DNA of 64,000 bases from Babesia bovis T2Bo (lineage: Eukaryota; Apicomplexa; Aconoidasida; Piroplasmida; Babesiidae). The notes beneath the pieces were generated by a model that did no database searches, was not told the DNA's origin, and saw only the letters and a list, made by a program, of their open reading frames with translations. The position numbers and the translations under genes were made by a program. Positions within the stretch are counted from its first letter, which is position 1; each line of letters begins with the position of its first letter. The stretch covers positions 2,341,001 to 2,405,000 of the forward strand of contig NC_010575.1 of NCBI RefSeq assembly GCF_000165395.2, written 5' to 3'. Positions 1 to 10,559 of the stretch are shown here, one piece after another.

Positions 1-423
1 ATACACATCGCAATCACTGAATAATATACATTGAAATACGAATTAAATGCTAATTATGCACCTTTCTAACTTCCGTAATGCTTCCGCAACTCCTTTATTT
101 GAGGAATCCACTATTTACACCTTGTAATTTTACTATTACACACATATGAATAGAATCACAAATATTTTTATGATCTAATCAATAAAAGATAATACACAAT
201 AGAATTTTAGTTATCAATGCCCTAATGTTATGTTCTCATGACTTGAGGTTGATATTATACAGAATCGTTATGACACACATCACATGTCTATCCAAGGAAA
301 TTTCTTAGTCAGGCAACTTCCTCATATATCAGAGACAACACATTATTTTTCTTACTGTTACTATATTTTTGCGTATACCTGCCATTATCATCTAACACAT
401 TCATAACTAGGCCCTTGTTAACA
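1..423. other. 5' flank of the cyclophilin gene, no gene seen
   Basis: AT-rich sequence with stops in all frames and no exon I can join to anything. It probably holds the promoter and 5' UTR of the cyclophilin gene that starts at 424. Confidence 0.5.
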
Positions 424-1331
424 ATGAAGTCTGTCACAAACTTCTTCACTATTGCGGCCACTTTGGTCATCAGCATTGTTGCTGCGGAATCTGAATTTAC
501 GTTTACTCATAAGGTGACTATGAATATTGCCAAAAATGGTGAAAACATTGGTCAATTGATTTTGGGCCTGTATGGTGATGAGACACCGAAAACTGTTGCT
601 AACTTCGTGTCAATGTGTGAAGGCCATAGTGTAAACGGACGTATATACAGTTACAAGGGTTCTGTCTTCCACCGCATCATTCCAAATTTTATGATCCAGG
701 TTAGTATTTGTCAATGAAGTGTATAACTTTTTTGTTGTAAATTATATATGAACATTCATGTCGATTATGTTTTCAATATACATGGTAACCATGGTCCATG
801 TTAGGTTTTATAATCTAATAAGAGTTTCTTATAGTCTGAATTAAATTACATATATTTTGTGTTGTAACTATATATTTATATAGTTTGTATAAATATTCAC
901 AAGTTATATATGTCGTGATTTTGATCCGACCTTATGATTTTCCTTCTTATATATCATCGGTGGTTTTGCCTTCATATTATTGCCTTTATTTACCGTACGA
1001 TATTCGCATATATTTACAGGGAGGTGACATTGTTAATGGCAATGGTACTGGTAGTGTTAGCATCTATGGTGAGAGGTTTGCTGATGAAAACTTTAACATC
1101 AAGCATGGTGCACCCGGAGCACTTTCCATGGCTAACGCCGGACCCAACACTAACGGTTCTCAATTCTTCATCACCACTGTCCAAACTCCATGGTTAGATG
1201 GAAGACATGTTGTGTTTGGTAGATTAATGGATGGTTGGACTACATTGCAGGAAATGGAATCAGAAGGTACCCCAAGTGGCAGTACCCGTTCTAAAATGAC
1301 AATTGCTGAATGCACTGTCGAGAAGCTATAA
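424..1331 (+). CDS. Secretory-pathway cyclophilin (peptidyl-prolyl isomerase)
   Basis: Two exons, 424-699 and 1020-1331, joined in phase 0 across a 320-nt intron (GTTAGT...TTACAG), give 195 residues. The first ATG in frame is at 424. The N-terminus has a hydrophobic signal-peptide-like segment (about residues 4-22), and no ER-retention tetrapeptide follows. The cyclophilin core is complete: [14 protein letters not shown] contains the catalytic Arg, and [20 protein letters not shown] contains the Trp that contacts cyclosporin in the family. Cyclophilins isomerise peptidyl-prolyl bonds; a cyclophilin-B-like role in the secretory pathway is inferred from the leader. The next gene, bL25, converges from the opposite strand. 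Confidence 0.93.
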
Positions 1332-1666
1332 AACAACTATAACAACCATTACTAATCATTTTTATATTCAGTTATACATGTGGTTTTCTATACTAGGTAT
1401 GTACTACGTCATGTCGCATTTGTCTAATGTGGTGCTTAATTAGTTCGTTGCCTTGTCATTAATATGAAAAGAGTTCTATGTGTTATATGTACATATTAGA
1501 CGCTGTTTGACGTGTTGAACACAGAAATGTTTATATCTTTGTCTAAATATTCCGATAAAATCGGACTACAATATACCTAATGTATTATCGGGTTGAATCT
1601 TCATTTTAAACAATTATCACTACATCAACATAGAAAATAAAGATTGAATATACGATGCATTATATG
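1332..1666. other. Convergent intergenic spacer
   Basis: A 335-nt AT-rich gap between the stop of the cyclophilin gene and the stop of the bL25 gene. It should hold both 3' UTRs. I see no gene in it. Confidence 0.5.
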
Positions 1667-2458
1667 TTATTGTTTTGGATAGAAACCCTTGTATGTTAAG
1701 TGAATGCGATTGCCTCTTCTATTTATGAAGTTGGGGTCTACGTAATCTGGTGGCAAAGGCTGTTCTGGCAGAGAGCCTGTTTGATACGTACAAACAACCT
1801 CTTGTGTTTCTATGTCATAACTTCTGTGGAAGAATACACTATGGTCATTTGGTAATAGATGCAGTATATCTTTCAGCACAATTGAATTATAGGGTTCCCT
1901 ATAATCCAATTTAGAAACATCTATCTGAAATGGTGGTGGCACAGTCTTACCAGCAACCTCGCATTTTATAGTGGGCATCATCAATTGAACGTGATACCCT
2001 TTGAGGTATGCGGGTGAAGCCATCAAGCCAACTACCGAACACGGTATATCCACCTCGCTAATTTCACCTTCCACATGGCGAGCGAATTTCACGAAATACA
2101 GTACTTTTTCAATAGGATCACACTTTACATCTGTTATAACACAACGTTCAATATCATTTCCGATTTTTAGATTGTAAAGCCTTCCTGTGAACAGGTGACT
2201 TAGGTGTCCATGTTCCTCATCGAATGCCAGTGAGAAGATATCACCACGCTTGATATAAACCTTACTTGGATATCCATGTAGAGTGACAAGTGCTGGTACT
2301 AGTCCTTCGGCCCAAAGGTGCTCCTTTTGAACAAATCTAGGCCAAACGTACGCGTCTAAGGTTGCTTCTGTAGAGCGGGTGTGTCGTTTAAAGACGTCAC
2401 ATAGCTGCGATTTTAGTATATTCCAATGCTCCCTTTTGAGCACACTTTTATATGACAT
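1667..2458 (-). CDS. Mitochondrial bL25-family ribosomal protein
   Basis: A single exon of 263 residues with an ATG at 2458. About residues 45-125 resemble the N-terminal RNA-binding domain of bacterial bL25/TL5, including the motif EGLVPALVTLHGYPSKVYIK. The C-terminal beta domain follows: DIPCSVVGL, then PPPFQIDVSKLDY, matching the family's Pro-x-x-Ile-x-Val-Asp-Val-Ser-x-Leu block. bL25 binds 5S rRNA in the large ribosomal subunit. The residues before the domain could be a presequence, so a mitochondrial site is more likely than cytosolic, and the apicoplast is not excluded. The aspartate aminotransferase gene lies 23 nt upstream on the same strand. Confidence 0.72.
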   Translation of the reverse strand: MSYKSVLKREHWNILKSQLCDVFKRHTRSTEATLDAYVWPRFVQKEHLWAEGLVPALVTLHGYPSKVYIKRGDIFSLAFDEEHGHLSHLFTGRLYNLKIGNDIERCVITDVKCDPIEKVLYFVKFARHVEGEISEVDIPCSVVGLMASPAYLKGYHVQLMMPTIKCEVAGKTVPPPFQIDVSKLDYREPYNSIVLKDILHLLPNDHSVFFHRSYDIETQEVVCTYQTGSLPEQPLPPDYVDPNFINRRGNRIHLTYKGFYPKQ

Positions 2459-2481
2459 TAGTTATATTTTGTTTAGCTGCA

Positions 2482-3993
2482 TTACGAAGTAAGCACAGTG
2501 TGTAGTGCATCGACAAAGTAGTCAATGTTGTTAGCGTTCAAACCAGCAACAGAGACCCTGGCGTCTGACATCATGTATATATGGAACTCCTTTTGCATAC
2601 GCTCCACAGCTTTGGCAGAGATTCCAAGGTATGCAAACATTCCGATCTGCTTGGTCAAGTGATTCCATTTTCCAGGTATACCCTTCGCTTCGATCCTATC
2701 ACGAAGCTGGTTCCTAAGTCGCTCTAGTCTATGAGCTACATCAGTAAGCTCGTCTAGCCACATTTTCCTGAGATCAGGTACGGTCATTAAACGGTAGGCA
2801 ATTTCTGCCCCGTGTCTGGTAGGAGCACCGAATCTTCCCCTACCAATTAGTTCCAAGTTTTTAACAAGCAATTCTCGCTTTGGAATAAAATCGCTTTTAA
2901 AGAGCTGTAAGGGGATGTAAATATTGTTATGCATAACCTACGCAGTGCATTATTCCAATCCTAGCTGAGTACAAACTCATGTTTTTGGAAAACGACTGTG
3001 CAATGAAGACATCCATGTCTTTTTCTGCAAATATTCTTGCGGCGTACCCATCATTCCAAGGGTCACCAGTACCCAAACCAAGATATGCAATATCAAGGAG
3101 TGGGATCAATTCTCTCTCAATCATTAAGTCTCTGATTGCTCTCCATTGAATTTCATTGAGGTCAAATCCGGTGGGATTGTGGCAGCAACCTTGCAAAATC
3201 ACAACAGAACCGGGCTTGTAAGTCCTCAACTCTGACATAATAGTATCAAATTCCACACCTCTCTCGACGGAAGTGTAGTAGGTATATTCACCGTATTTAA
3301 GCCCCGCACATGTAACGAGGCGCTCGTAATTGCTCCATCCAGGATTGCTTGCATAAGCCATCTAAAGTTATTAGTGAAATATAACAGTATGTATATACAA
3401 GGAATACACATTTCCACATCAGATAATAAGCATATAAGCAACCTAGACAAACACCAACGCCACTTGACAATGTGTTAACCCAGTTTGATTATACATTTCA
3501 CAAATGTGTATACACATGCAAGCTCGGTAACAGGATAAAGGAATATGAAAAAAATCGCGAAATCAACTAACCTCAGCATGAGGGAGTATTTCCTTGACTA
3601 ATAATAGTGATGTGTAGATGGCGTTAGTAGCTGAACCGCTGTGGAAGGCCACAATACGTTGGCAAAACTTGTCGTATGATTCCTTGTCTTGATTACCCTT
3701 AAACAACAAATCACGAGCTGCATCCGCAAATCCCTGGTGTCCTTTTAATGGTAAATATTCTTCCATTTCATTCATATCGTTTGCCATTATCTTCTTAGCC
3801 TCACGTACAGCCCTGTAGTGCGTAACTCTCTGGTCTGTAGGACCTACCGGAATAACTGCGGACGACCTTCTTCGTTTCTGTAGGCACCAATGGTGACATC
3901 CACTTTATTAGGATGTGTATCAGCCTTAGCCAACGCTGCCATTGCAAAGTTGGCATCAGGCTTCTGCTGATGGAGGTGGTTGAAGAGTGACAT
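2482..3993 (-). CDS. Aspartate aminotransferase
   Basis: Four exons (3993-3848, 3812-3572, 3361-2942, 2904-2482) and introns of 35, 210 and 37 nt give about 409 residues. The class I PLP-dependent fold is complete. The first exon has [13 protein letters not shown]; the middle has CCHNPTGFD (the Asn of the NPTG motif) and [12 protein letters not shown] (the Asp that contacts the PLP nitrogen); the Schiff-base Lys is in SFSKN; and the C-terminal Arg that binds the substrate carboxylate is in [10 protein letters not shown]. It interconverts aspartate/2-oxoglutarate and oxaloacetate/glutamate. The start at [10 protein letters not shown] shows no targeting leader, so it is probably cytosolic. Two introns are only 35-37 nt, so frame-by-frame reading splits this gene into pieces. 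Confidence 0.93.
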
Positions 3994-4230
3994 TTCGGAT
4001 ACCAAAGTATTATTTGGATACAAAGCGGGTTAGTTAGGGATAAAACATTAACTGTGAATGCATAGATAAGCAATATTCCTAGCGCGGAATAAGGGGTGTG
4101 GGGAAATGCCTCAACTAGCTGAAAATTCACATCAGTCAACCAAGGGAGACACACATGTGGCAAAAAGTACAGTAATGCAGTTTCATAACATACGGTTTGA
4201 GACATTAGTTTGATGTGTAACTGAATAAGG

Positions 4231-5279
4231 TTATTTTTCTACCGAATTTTGTGGCCTGAATTTGTCAAGGTGTGCTGGGTCAGAAGAGTCCGACATGGAG
4301 GCAGATATCTCTGGCACTGGATTTCCCCATTTACCTGTAGTATATTAAGATAGATACCTATGCACATACCTTGGAGGAACAGCTGTTTGTATGTAGCGTT
4401 TCCTACAGGCCATCTTATGTAATCTCCAGCATTCCACTTAAAGTGGCCCTTTGCTATAATATCCTTGTTAAATACATCGTCAATATCAGGATCCACAGGG
4501 AAGGGGTCTTCACCATCTGGTAGTGAATATAGCACTCTTACTAACATGAATATCTGGTCGCATTCACCACAGCGGTAAAGGAAACCTTCTCTGCACCTGA
4601 ACCACAGAGGAAGGTGTTCATGCTCCCCAGCGCCTCCAGTACATCCGACAATCCTGAATAAATTTACAATACAAATTGAATGCAGTTTACACATATACAA
4701 TACAAGGAGTCAATGTTAAGCAATGCATGATTGAAACAATAATACAATCAAAACCAAAGAACAAACTCCTAGTACTTAATTAAGTCGCCCATAATGTATA
4801 ACACAATATTCAACTATGCATAGATATATGAATACTAACCTCTCAGTGAGAATGCTCGGTACTAGTACTGGGTTTTTAATAGTACCGAAGGGACCAACGA
4901 ATGACGAGCTCTTTAGATACTCGTAAAGCTCTAAAAGCCCTAGCATATGCTCCGATGGCTCGTTGACAACTTGCATACCGAGATCAACGGCAAGTTGTTT
5001 GTATGACTTTTTGGGCAGTGACTCGGGATCCATCAAACTAGATTCACCCCTGATTCTCCAATACCAGTAGCTACCAAAGTAATCCATTGTTTTAGGATCA
5101 CTCTTCATCAGGGCGTCAATATCCTTTGGCATAGTATCAATTGGTAGCTCAAAATCATGAGTTTGAGTGCGCGAGAAGTGGACATACGTCCGCTTCGAAA
5201 TAATGTCATATTTGTTAGTTACACAGCCATTAAAGGCCTTTAACGGTCGCGATAAGGCACGTCCAATGCGATATGCCAT
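4231..5279 (-). CDS. COX5B: Cytochrome c oxidase subunit Vb-like, zinc-binding
   Basis: Three exons (5279-4840, 4653-4370, 4334-4231) and introns of 186 and 35 nt give about 275 residues. The N-terminal 30-40 residues are basic and hydroxylated, like a mitochondrial presequence. The core [20 protein letters not shown], then [12 protein letters not shown], matches the zinc site of COX5B (Cys-His/Cys-x-x-Cys arrangement with LWFRC and RCGECxQxF). The protein is much longer than mammalian COX5B, with about 140 extra N-terminal residues. The final exon encodes only 34 residues after the micro-intron. It is expected in respiratory complex IV. Confidence 0.85.
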
Positions 5280-5887
5280 TGTGATATACTAAATATATGT
5301 GATATAATGTACTGCAAAGATAGACTTGCGGAAAACCGCAACACGCTATACAGCGCCAGAGATCGGCGCAGCGTTATCTTTTATATTTTAAAAATTTAAA
5401 AAAGTAGCTGAATTGTCAGTTTATCTACTATGATATACCAGATATTACACATGGAAATGGGGACGGAGCTTTGAATACTGAGCTCCTAGGATCCACGTAA
5501 GAGAAAGATTGTTACACCGGTAATTCATTCATTAATATTCTATTGATTCAGTTCATAGATTATCTCAGTTCGATAGGCAGTGCTGACGTGGACTTCTGAG
5601 TCATATGTGTAGATACCTATACTCCTACCAGTAGCATTGGAAGGTTGAGAGGTGAATTTTACTGCAATTTTCTACTTCATATTAGGATTATCGCACAATA
5701 TGTAAGTCGTGTTTCTTGGATGTTATCAATCAGTTCTACTCTTTACCTATATAGCTTCTATTATTGATACTCTTGTGTGTTTACAATGGTTATAGTTTAA
5801 TTGAAGAATATATATATTCCATTGCAGGATGTCTTTCAATTGACATTATCACTAGGATAAATATTGTCTTCCATTACGTAGTCCACC
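5280..5887. promoter_or_regulatory. Divergent intergenic region with a possible 5' UTR intron
   Basis: This 608-nt region separates the divergent COX5B and H3-like genes and should hold both promoters. A GTAAGT at about 5702 and a polypyrimidine-containing TTGCAG ending near 5827 could bound a 5' UTR intron of the H3-like gene. No coding exon was found. Confidence 0.35.
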
Positions 5888-7453
5888 ATGTCGTCAGAAG
5901 ATATGGATGGGTACACTACTCCTGATGAGGGAGATGAGTTCAATGAATCGGCGGTTGGCGAAAGTAGGATACCTATGATGGAAACTCCTATGGCTCATCC
6001 TTTCGATACTGAAGTATTGGAGATATCATCGGACTCTTCATCTGGAGCAGTTTCTTTACAGTCGTCAAGTAATGAGGTCATTACTACTGACGCAATGCAC
6101 TCAATATCTTCTAGGGCTATGTCTGTGACGCGTAGTGCGGCTAGTTCTGTTGTTGGTAATGACACTCCAATGAGTCCTCCATCTGCTAGGTTATCTAATG
6201 TATCAAGGTCTGGTCGTTTCTCAGCGGGATTACACTCTGCTAGTTCATTATCGGAGCCAGTATCTAGGCACAGTGTGACCCCTGAGGATACTACATTAAG
6301 CCAGGATTCAACGTCGTCTTTCCAGGAGCGGTTACCTCGATCAAGTGTAGTCAACCAACCTATAGACCTCAGTGTCAGAGATCGTGATCTGGAGTTAATG
6401 CCAGATGTATCACAGCCTGAAAGCCCTCCTATGCGGAGGACAGCAACACCAGTTAATGCAATGGATAGCGTGAATCGCATCAATATATCTGATGAAGCAG
6501 GATATATCGGTTTCACTGATCCCATTGGAATCCCTTCGACACATGCTGATACCCGTAGAACAACTGTATCATCACGTGGATCAAGTTCATCACGCAAATC
6601 AGTAGTACAGAACATAGATCAAACTGGCAATTCAGTGTCATCGAGTTCACGACTAAGCTTTACACCCTCTAGATCCCGTGTCATCGATGATACTAGTCGG
6701 CCATCCACAGCTCGGGCTATGGACTCTAGAGTTGCAGTCGCGAAAGCGAAAATATCAAGTAATGTTAGGTCTAGCAGCATACGTCAAACTAGTCAAGCTG
6801 CTTCTAGTGACCAAGGTAGTTCTAAAGAGTTACGGGCACTACCAGCGAATAATGATACCGCCGATTCAGCACCTGAGGCACGTAAGGCGTTGTTGCCGGC
6901 AAAGACTACGAAAAAACCGAAGGAGGTATTGTCACCGGCTCAGATTATCCATGCCTTTAAGATGGGCTACATGACAAAGCAACAGTCTGTTGAGGCACTT
7001 ATTAGATATCGTATGAATAGAATGTTACACAAGAACTCAGATCGTATGTATGTGGATAAGGACGGTGACGTGAGGTTCGTTAAGGGTTACGATTTTGGCA
7101 AATCACGTGATAACCGTGGCCGCGCCATTCGTCGAAATGGCCTTACGCGCATAGAACGTGAGATTATGGCGTACCAGAAGAGTACCCATTTATTGATACC
7201 GCGCGCAGTGTTTGCACGTGTAGTTCGTGAGATAGCGCAACATTGGTGGCGCGGTCCCGAACCTGTAAAATTCACCGTTGAGGCCTTATCGGCCCTGCAG
7301 GCAGCTACTGAGGACGAGATAACACGGCTTTTGGAAATATCAACTGCTTGTTCATATCACGCCAAGAGGATAACACTACGCATAGACGATATGCGTTTGG
7401 CACGTTTTTGCCGCGGCCGTCAGGAATATGAATTCGTCAACATTAAGCCGTAA
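5888..7453 (+). CDS. Histone H3-like protein, CenH3 (CENP-A) candidate with a very long N-terminal tail
   Basis: A single exon of 521 residues. Residues about 424-521 are a histone H3 fold: [10 protein letters not shown] is the alpha-N segment (H3 has REIRRYQKST), then [23 protein letters not shown] and [18 protein letters not shown]. Between REIAQ and ALQ there are 17 residues against 14 in canonical H3, so loop 1 is enlarged as it is in CENP-A (16). The normal H3 tail is absent. In its place are about 340 Ser/Thr-rich, probably disordered residues and a basic segment (about 345-423). Residues 158-165 are PIDLSVRD, a motif repeated in the coiled-coil protein at 55647-57796. Known CenH3 proteins mark centromeres; that function here is an inference. 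A replication-independent H3 variant is the main alternative. Confidence 0.7.
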   Translation: MSSEDMDGYTTPDEGDEFNESAVGESRIPMMETPMAHPFDTEVLEISSDSSSGAVSLQSSSNEVITTDAMHSISSRAMSVTRSAASSVVGNDTPMSPPSARLSNVSRSGRFSAGLHSASSLSEPVSRHSVTPEDTTLSQDSTSSFQERLPRSSVVNQPIDLSVRDRDLELMPDVSQPESPPMRRTATPVNAMDSVNRINISDEAGYIGFTDPIGIPSTHADTRRTTVSSRGSSSSRKSVVQNIDQTGNSVSSSSRLSFTPSRSRVIDDTSRPSTARAMDSRVAVAKAKISSNVRSSSIRQTSQAASSDQGSSKELRALPANNDTADSAPEARKALLPAKTTKKPKEVLSPAQIIHAFKMGYMTKQQSVEALIRYRMNRMLHKNSDRMYVDKDGDVRFVKGYDFGKSRDNRGRAIRRNGLTRIEREIMAYQKSTHLLIPRAVFARVVREIAQHWWRGPEPVKFTVEALSALQAATEDEITRLLEISTACSYHAKRITLRIDDMRLARFCRGRQEYEFVNIKP

Positions 7454-7495
7454 TATTGAAATTATATCGTAGTTTATATGTGCCAGAGCTATATT

Positions 7496-7512
7496 GGACA
7501 ACTAGTTGTTCC
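7496..7512 (+). promoter_or_regulatory. Possible 3' UTR hairpin of the H3-like gene
   Basis: About 42 nt after the stop codon, GGACAA-CTAG-TTGTTCC can fold into a stem of about six pairs, with one bulged T and a 4-nt loop. The size and distance resemble histone-mRNA stem-loops, but the sequence does not match the canonical GGYYYTTYTNARRRCC consensus. Short palindromes are common, so this is weak. Confidence 0.2.
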
Positions 7513-7614
7513 ATATCTAAAGTTGGTGTCATTAATAATGCGATTACTATTTGGAGGCGCCAGGAACAGTGTAGAGGTTAACAGTTCTTTCCAATATAAC
7601 CCAATCTAGACAAA

Positions 7615-8860
7615 CTACAAGAAGTACTCCGGGAATGGCTTCTTGGCTGGAACTGCCCGCTTATTCGGCGCTACAGCATCAAACTTTTTAAATGTAGGAT
7701 TCAAATTCTCATCCAACTCCATTATACTCGCGATGTTGCCACACCTGTAGCAGTAGTTCGGTGCTGACCACACTGTTACCAGGGATTTGTTGAACCACCA
7801 CTTGTAGCCTTCCATCACCAGCTGGTGTGCCCTGGCAATGGTGTCAACCTTATTTTGGTGGCAGAACTGACGTACTACATCCCCTCCAAATAGGAAACCG
7901 GCACCTCTAGGACTAGCTCCCCAGCCATCCATGGCCTCTGGGTCACTCCACATGAGGTCACACATGGGACCTTCATGAGGTACCTCCTGCTTTCTATCTA
8001 AATAGCGTATTTCATCAAGGGATGATATCGAAGGTGATAACCCTCCATGAACACAAAAGAAACGCCCTTCAATAAGAGCACCGATAGCAAAATAATCAAA
8101 TATTTCAGTGCAATAGCTCCAGACATTCACACTTCCATATTTCCTGATACATTCGTCATAGAAGCCATAAACCTGGGTAATATTGCGCGATTCATGGTTA
8201 CCCCTAATAAGTGTTATGCGATCTGGGTACCTAACTTTGAAACATAGTAATAGCAGAAATGTCTCTACTGAGTAATATCCCCGGTCAACGAAGTCACCGA
8301 GGAACAGGTAATTAGTTTTAGGAATATCATCTCCAACTGCCAAAAGCTCCTTGAAATCGTAAAACTGGCCATGAATATCTCCACAGACCTGATATCAACG
8401 TGATTGTGTGACTAATGTAAAGAGAGAAATGAATTATACGAAACGAGTTAGTGGTCACCGCTAAATGGGTAATAAAATGGCGCTTTATAGAATATCATAG
8501 AAACAAAAAGCAACACATAGACACGTAAATGTATCCATAGATGTTACTAGTGCATTAATAGCGTTTAGTAGCTATGATATGTATAGATAAACGAGAAAAA
8601 AACACATACACATATAGCGCGCGGCAGATGGTAATTGCAAAATTGGATCCAAATGATTAAACAAAACTCTATAGAGCACGCAATTGCGTTTCCATGGGTA
8701 TACTATGCATAACACATACCGTAACTGGTGCATCGACACGCTGGATATTAGAATCTTGCAGCAAGACTTCCTTTGCTTTCTCGCATAGTAGACGTACTTC
8801 TAACTCGCTCAAATACTCACCACGTCGAAGCTGTTCTATGTCACGGTCAATATCACTCAT
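7615..8860 (-). CDS. Protein phosphatase 4 catalytic subunit (PPP family)
   Basis: Two exons (8860-8720, 8388-7615) and a 331-nt intron give 304 residues, the usual PP4/PP6/PP2A length. The join restores the metal-binding motif [11 protein letters not shown], followed by GDFVDRG, RGNHE and the histidines in CVHGGLSP and [12 protein letters not shown]. The N-terminus [15 protein letters not shown] and the C-terminal Tyr-Phe-Leu end fit PP4 best among PP2A-like enzymes. PP4 removes phosphate from Ser/Thr and acts in DNA-damage response and chromosome segregation in other eukaryotes. Met at 8860 is preferred because the family begins there; an upstream in-frame ATG at 8923 would add 21 unlikely residues. 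Confidence 0.92.
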
Positions 8861-8948
8861 AGCGAAGCGCCAACATATGGCGAGAAGACCGGTAAATAGA
8901 CACTGATAGGCATACATCCCCATGGTTAGGTGTAAAAATTATGGTGTG

Positions 8949-10066
8949 TTAAACATTGTCATACATGTGTAACGCTGTGCGCCATTTGCGATATATGACT
9001 TGAAACCTGGCAGCAGATACGTTTTCGCGGAGATTAGGTGTTTGAGGATCTTCACTAGTACGCTGATCAATAGGCACCTTTCTGATATAGTTTTGATAAC
9101 CCTGTGTATATTGTAAACATGTGAGCCGTTACCTACCTTTGTAGATTTTCCAATGGCAATATCTTTCAGGCGGCTGCAAATGCGTGAGTGCTGGCTGTCC
9201 TTAACCTTAGGTTTGGCATCGCACTGGTTAAACTGGTTCAGTAGTAGCGTCGATATCGTCTTTTGGTCTACCTTCTCCCTTTGGACATTGGGTTTCTTCG
9301 GTGGGTTCAACGGTTTCTGAGTTTGCTCGTCGAGATATATCCCCGAGGTACCCTGGTTAACAACATGCTGCCTCTTGGTATTCTCAGGTGACTTGTCATC
9401 ATCTTCTTCGAATGCTAGCATATTACGATCATCCTTGTGTAATTTTAGTGTCTTCTCGCGGTGCTCTTTTTTAGATTGGTCCTTGGCAGTGGGTTTCTCA
9501 TTGACCTTGTCACGTGGAGTTGATATAGTAGCACCGTCATGCGAAGCAGGCTTAATGATTTCGCCCCTAGGCGATGACTTAATAATAGTCTCGTTACTCT
9601 TAGACATTGTTTCGTCACTTTTAGAGTGAATTAGGCCCTTGCTGTCAATGCCGGAACTAGATGACTTCTCACGTGGTGAAAGGCTGTTGGATCCTATGTT
9701 ACTATCAAGGTTAAGAAACCCAGAGAACGACACAACTGGGTTTGAACCCAGCGTACCGGACGATGCTAAGTTAACGTTGTTATTTCCGATAGGTCCAGGG
9801 GAAAGCGCACTATCATCAGTAGTTGCCATTTTACGATCAAGGAGCGCATCATCAATGTTACATGTTATTTTCATTTTACGATCCAAATCCATTGTAACAC
9901 CGGTACGTGCATCGTTAGCCATTGCATGGCCAGCACGCTCGATGAATGACTCATCAATTGCCAACGCATCAGCAGCTATGTCATCCTTGATAAGGACACT
10001 GTCATCAACGTCAGAGGTCAACTTATCTTCGGAATTACGACCTGCCATACGGCTAGCACGCTCCAT
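8949..10066 (-). CDS. SLBP: Histone mRNA stem-loop-binding protein (SLBP)
   Basis: Two exons (10066-9137, 9101-8949) and a 35-nt intron give about 360 residues. Without removing the intron the C-terminus reads as unrelated sequence. With it removed, the RNA-binding domain (about residues 290-358) appears: SRLKDIAIGKSTK joins GYQNYIRKVP, then DPQTPNLRE and YRKWRTALHMYD. This matches the family pattern of GKxTxGYQNY...VP...HPxTP...W..ALH.WD. The first 290 residues are polar, charged and low complexity. SLBP binds the 3' stem-loop of replication-dependent histone mRNAs and supports their processing and translation. The PP4 start lies 88 nt downstream. The function rests on motif recognition, which is strong here. 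Confidence 0.85.
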
Positions 10067-10559
10067 ACGTAGTAGAGCCGTTCGCCCGAACGAAGCGCCT
10101 AAAAGTGTGTTTCAACATCAATGCAACACTTACATGAATCGCTACTCACAACATCGACCCACCGGCAGGTCGTCATCTTGTTTAATAATAGATCTTATAA
10201 AATCGATTCTATAGGAGCAATAAGAGCCTCGTGTGTACGCTGAGTAAGTAGAACTTCAGGCTGTAACTGTTAATAGCAACCAACCGAGGCCACAGTTATA
10301 CTGCCCAGGATAATATATATAGCAAACAGAACCAAATAACACTGGGTTATATGGTGAATGGTGTTGTATAATATTTATAAAAGATCGTTATCGTTTATTG
10401 CTAGCGTCGTTAGTCATTACCCCCGTTTGTGTGTAGACATCCCACGCGTATTATTGACCCAAGATTTTGGACAATGATTACGGTGTGATCGCGTATCACA
10501 CAGTATTTATAAAGTGGTATCTATTATCTATACTTTGTGTGTACCATATATTAGATGTG
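10067..10559. other. Spacer between tandem minus-strand genes
   Basis: A 493-nt gap between the end of the prolyl-tRNA synthetase gene and the SLBP start. It probably holds the SLBP promoter. I found no exon or tRNA in it. Confidence 0.4.

Noticed and set aside
5995..6615. 206-codon open frame antisense to the H3-like gene
   Set aside because: It mirrors the Ser-rich coding strand, has no domain, and the sense strand encodes a clear histone fold downstream in the same frame.
9375..10214. Two plus-strand open frames (84 and 191 codons) opposite SLBP
   Set aside because: Ser/Leu-rich complements of the low-complexity SLBP N-terminus, with no recognisable features.
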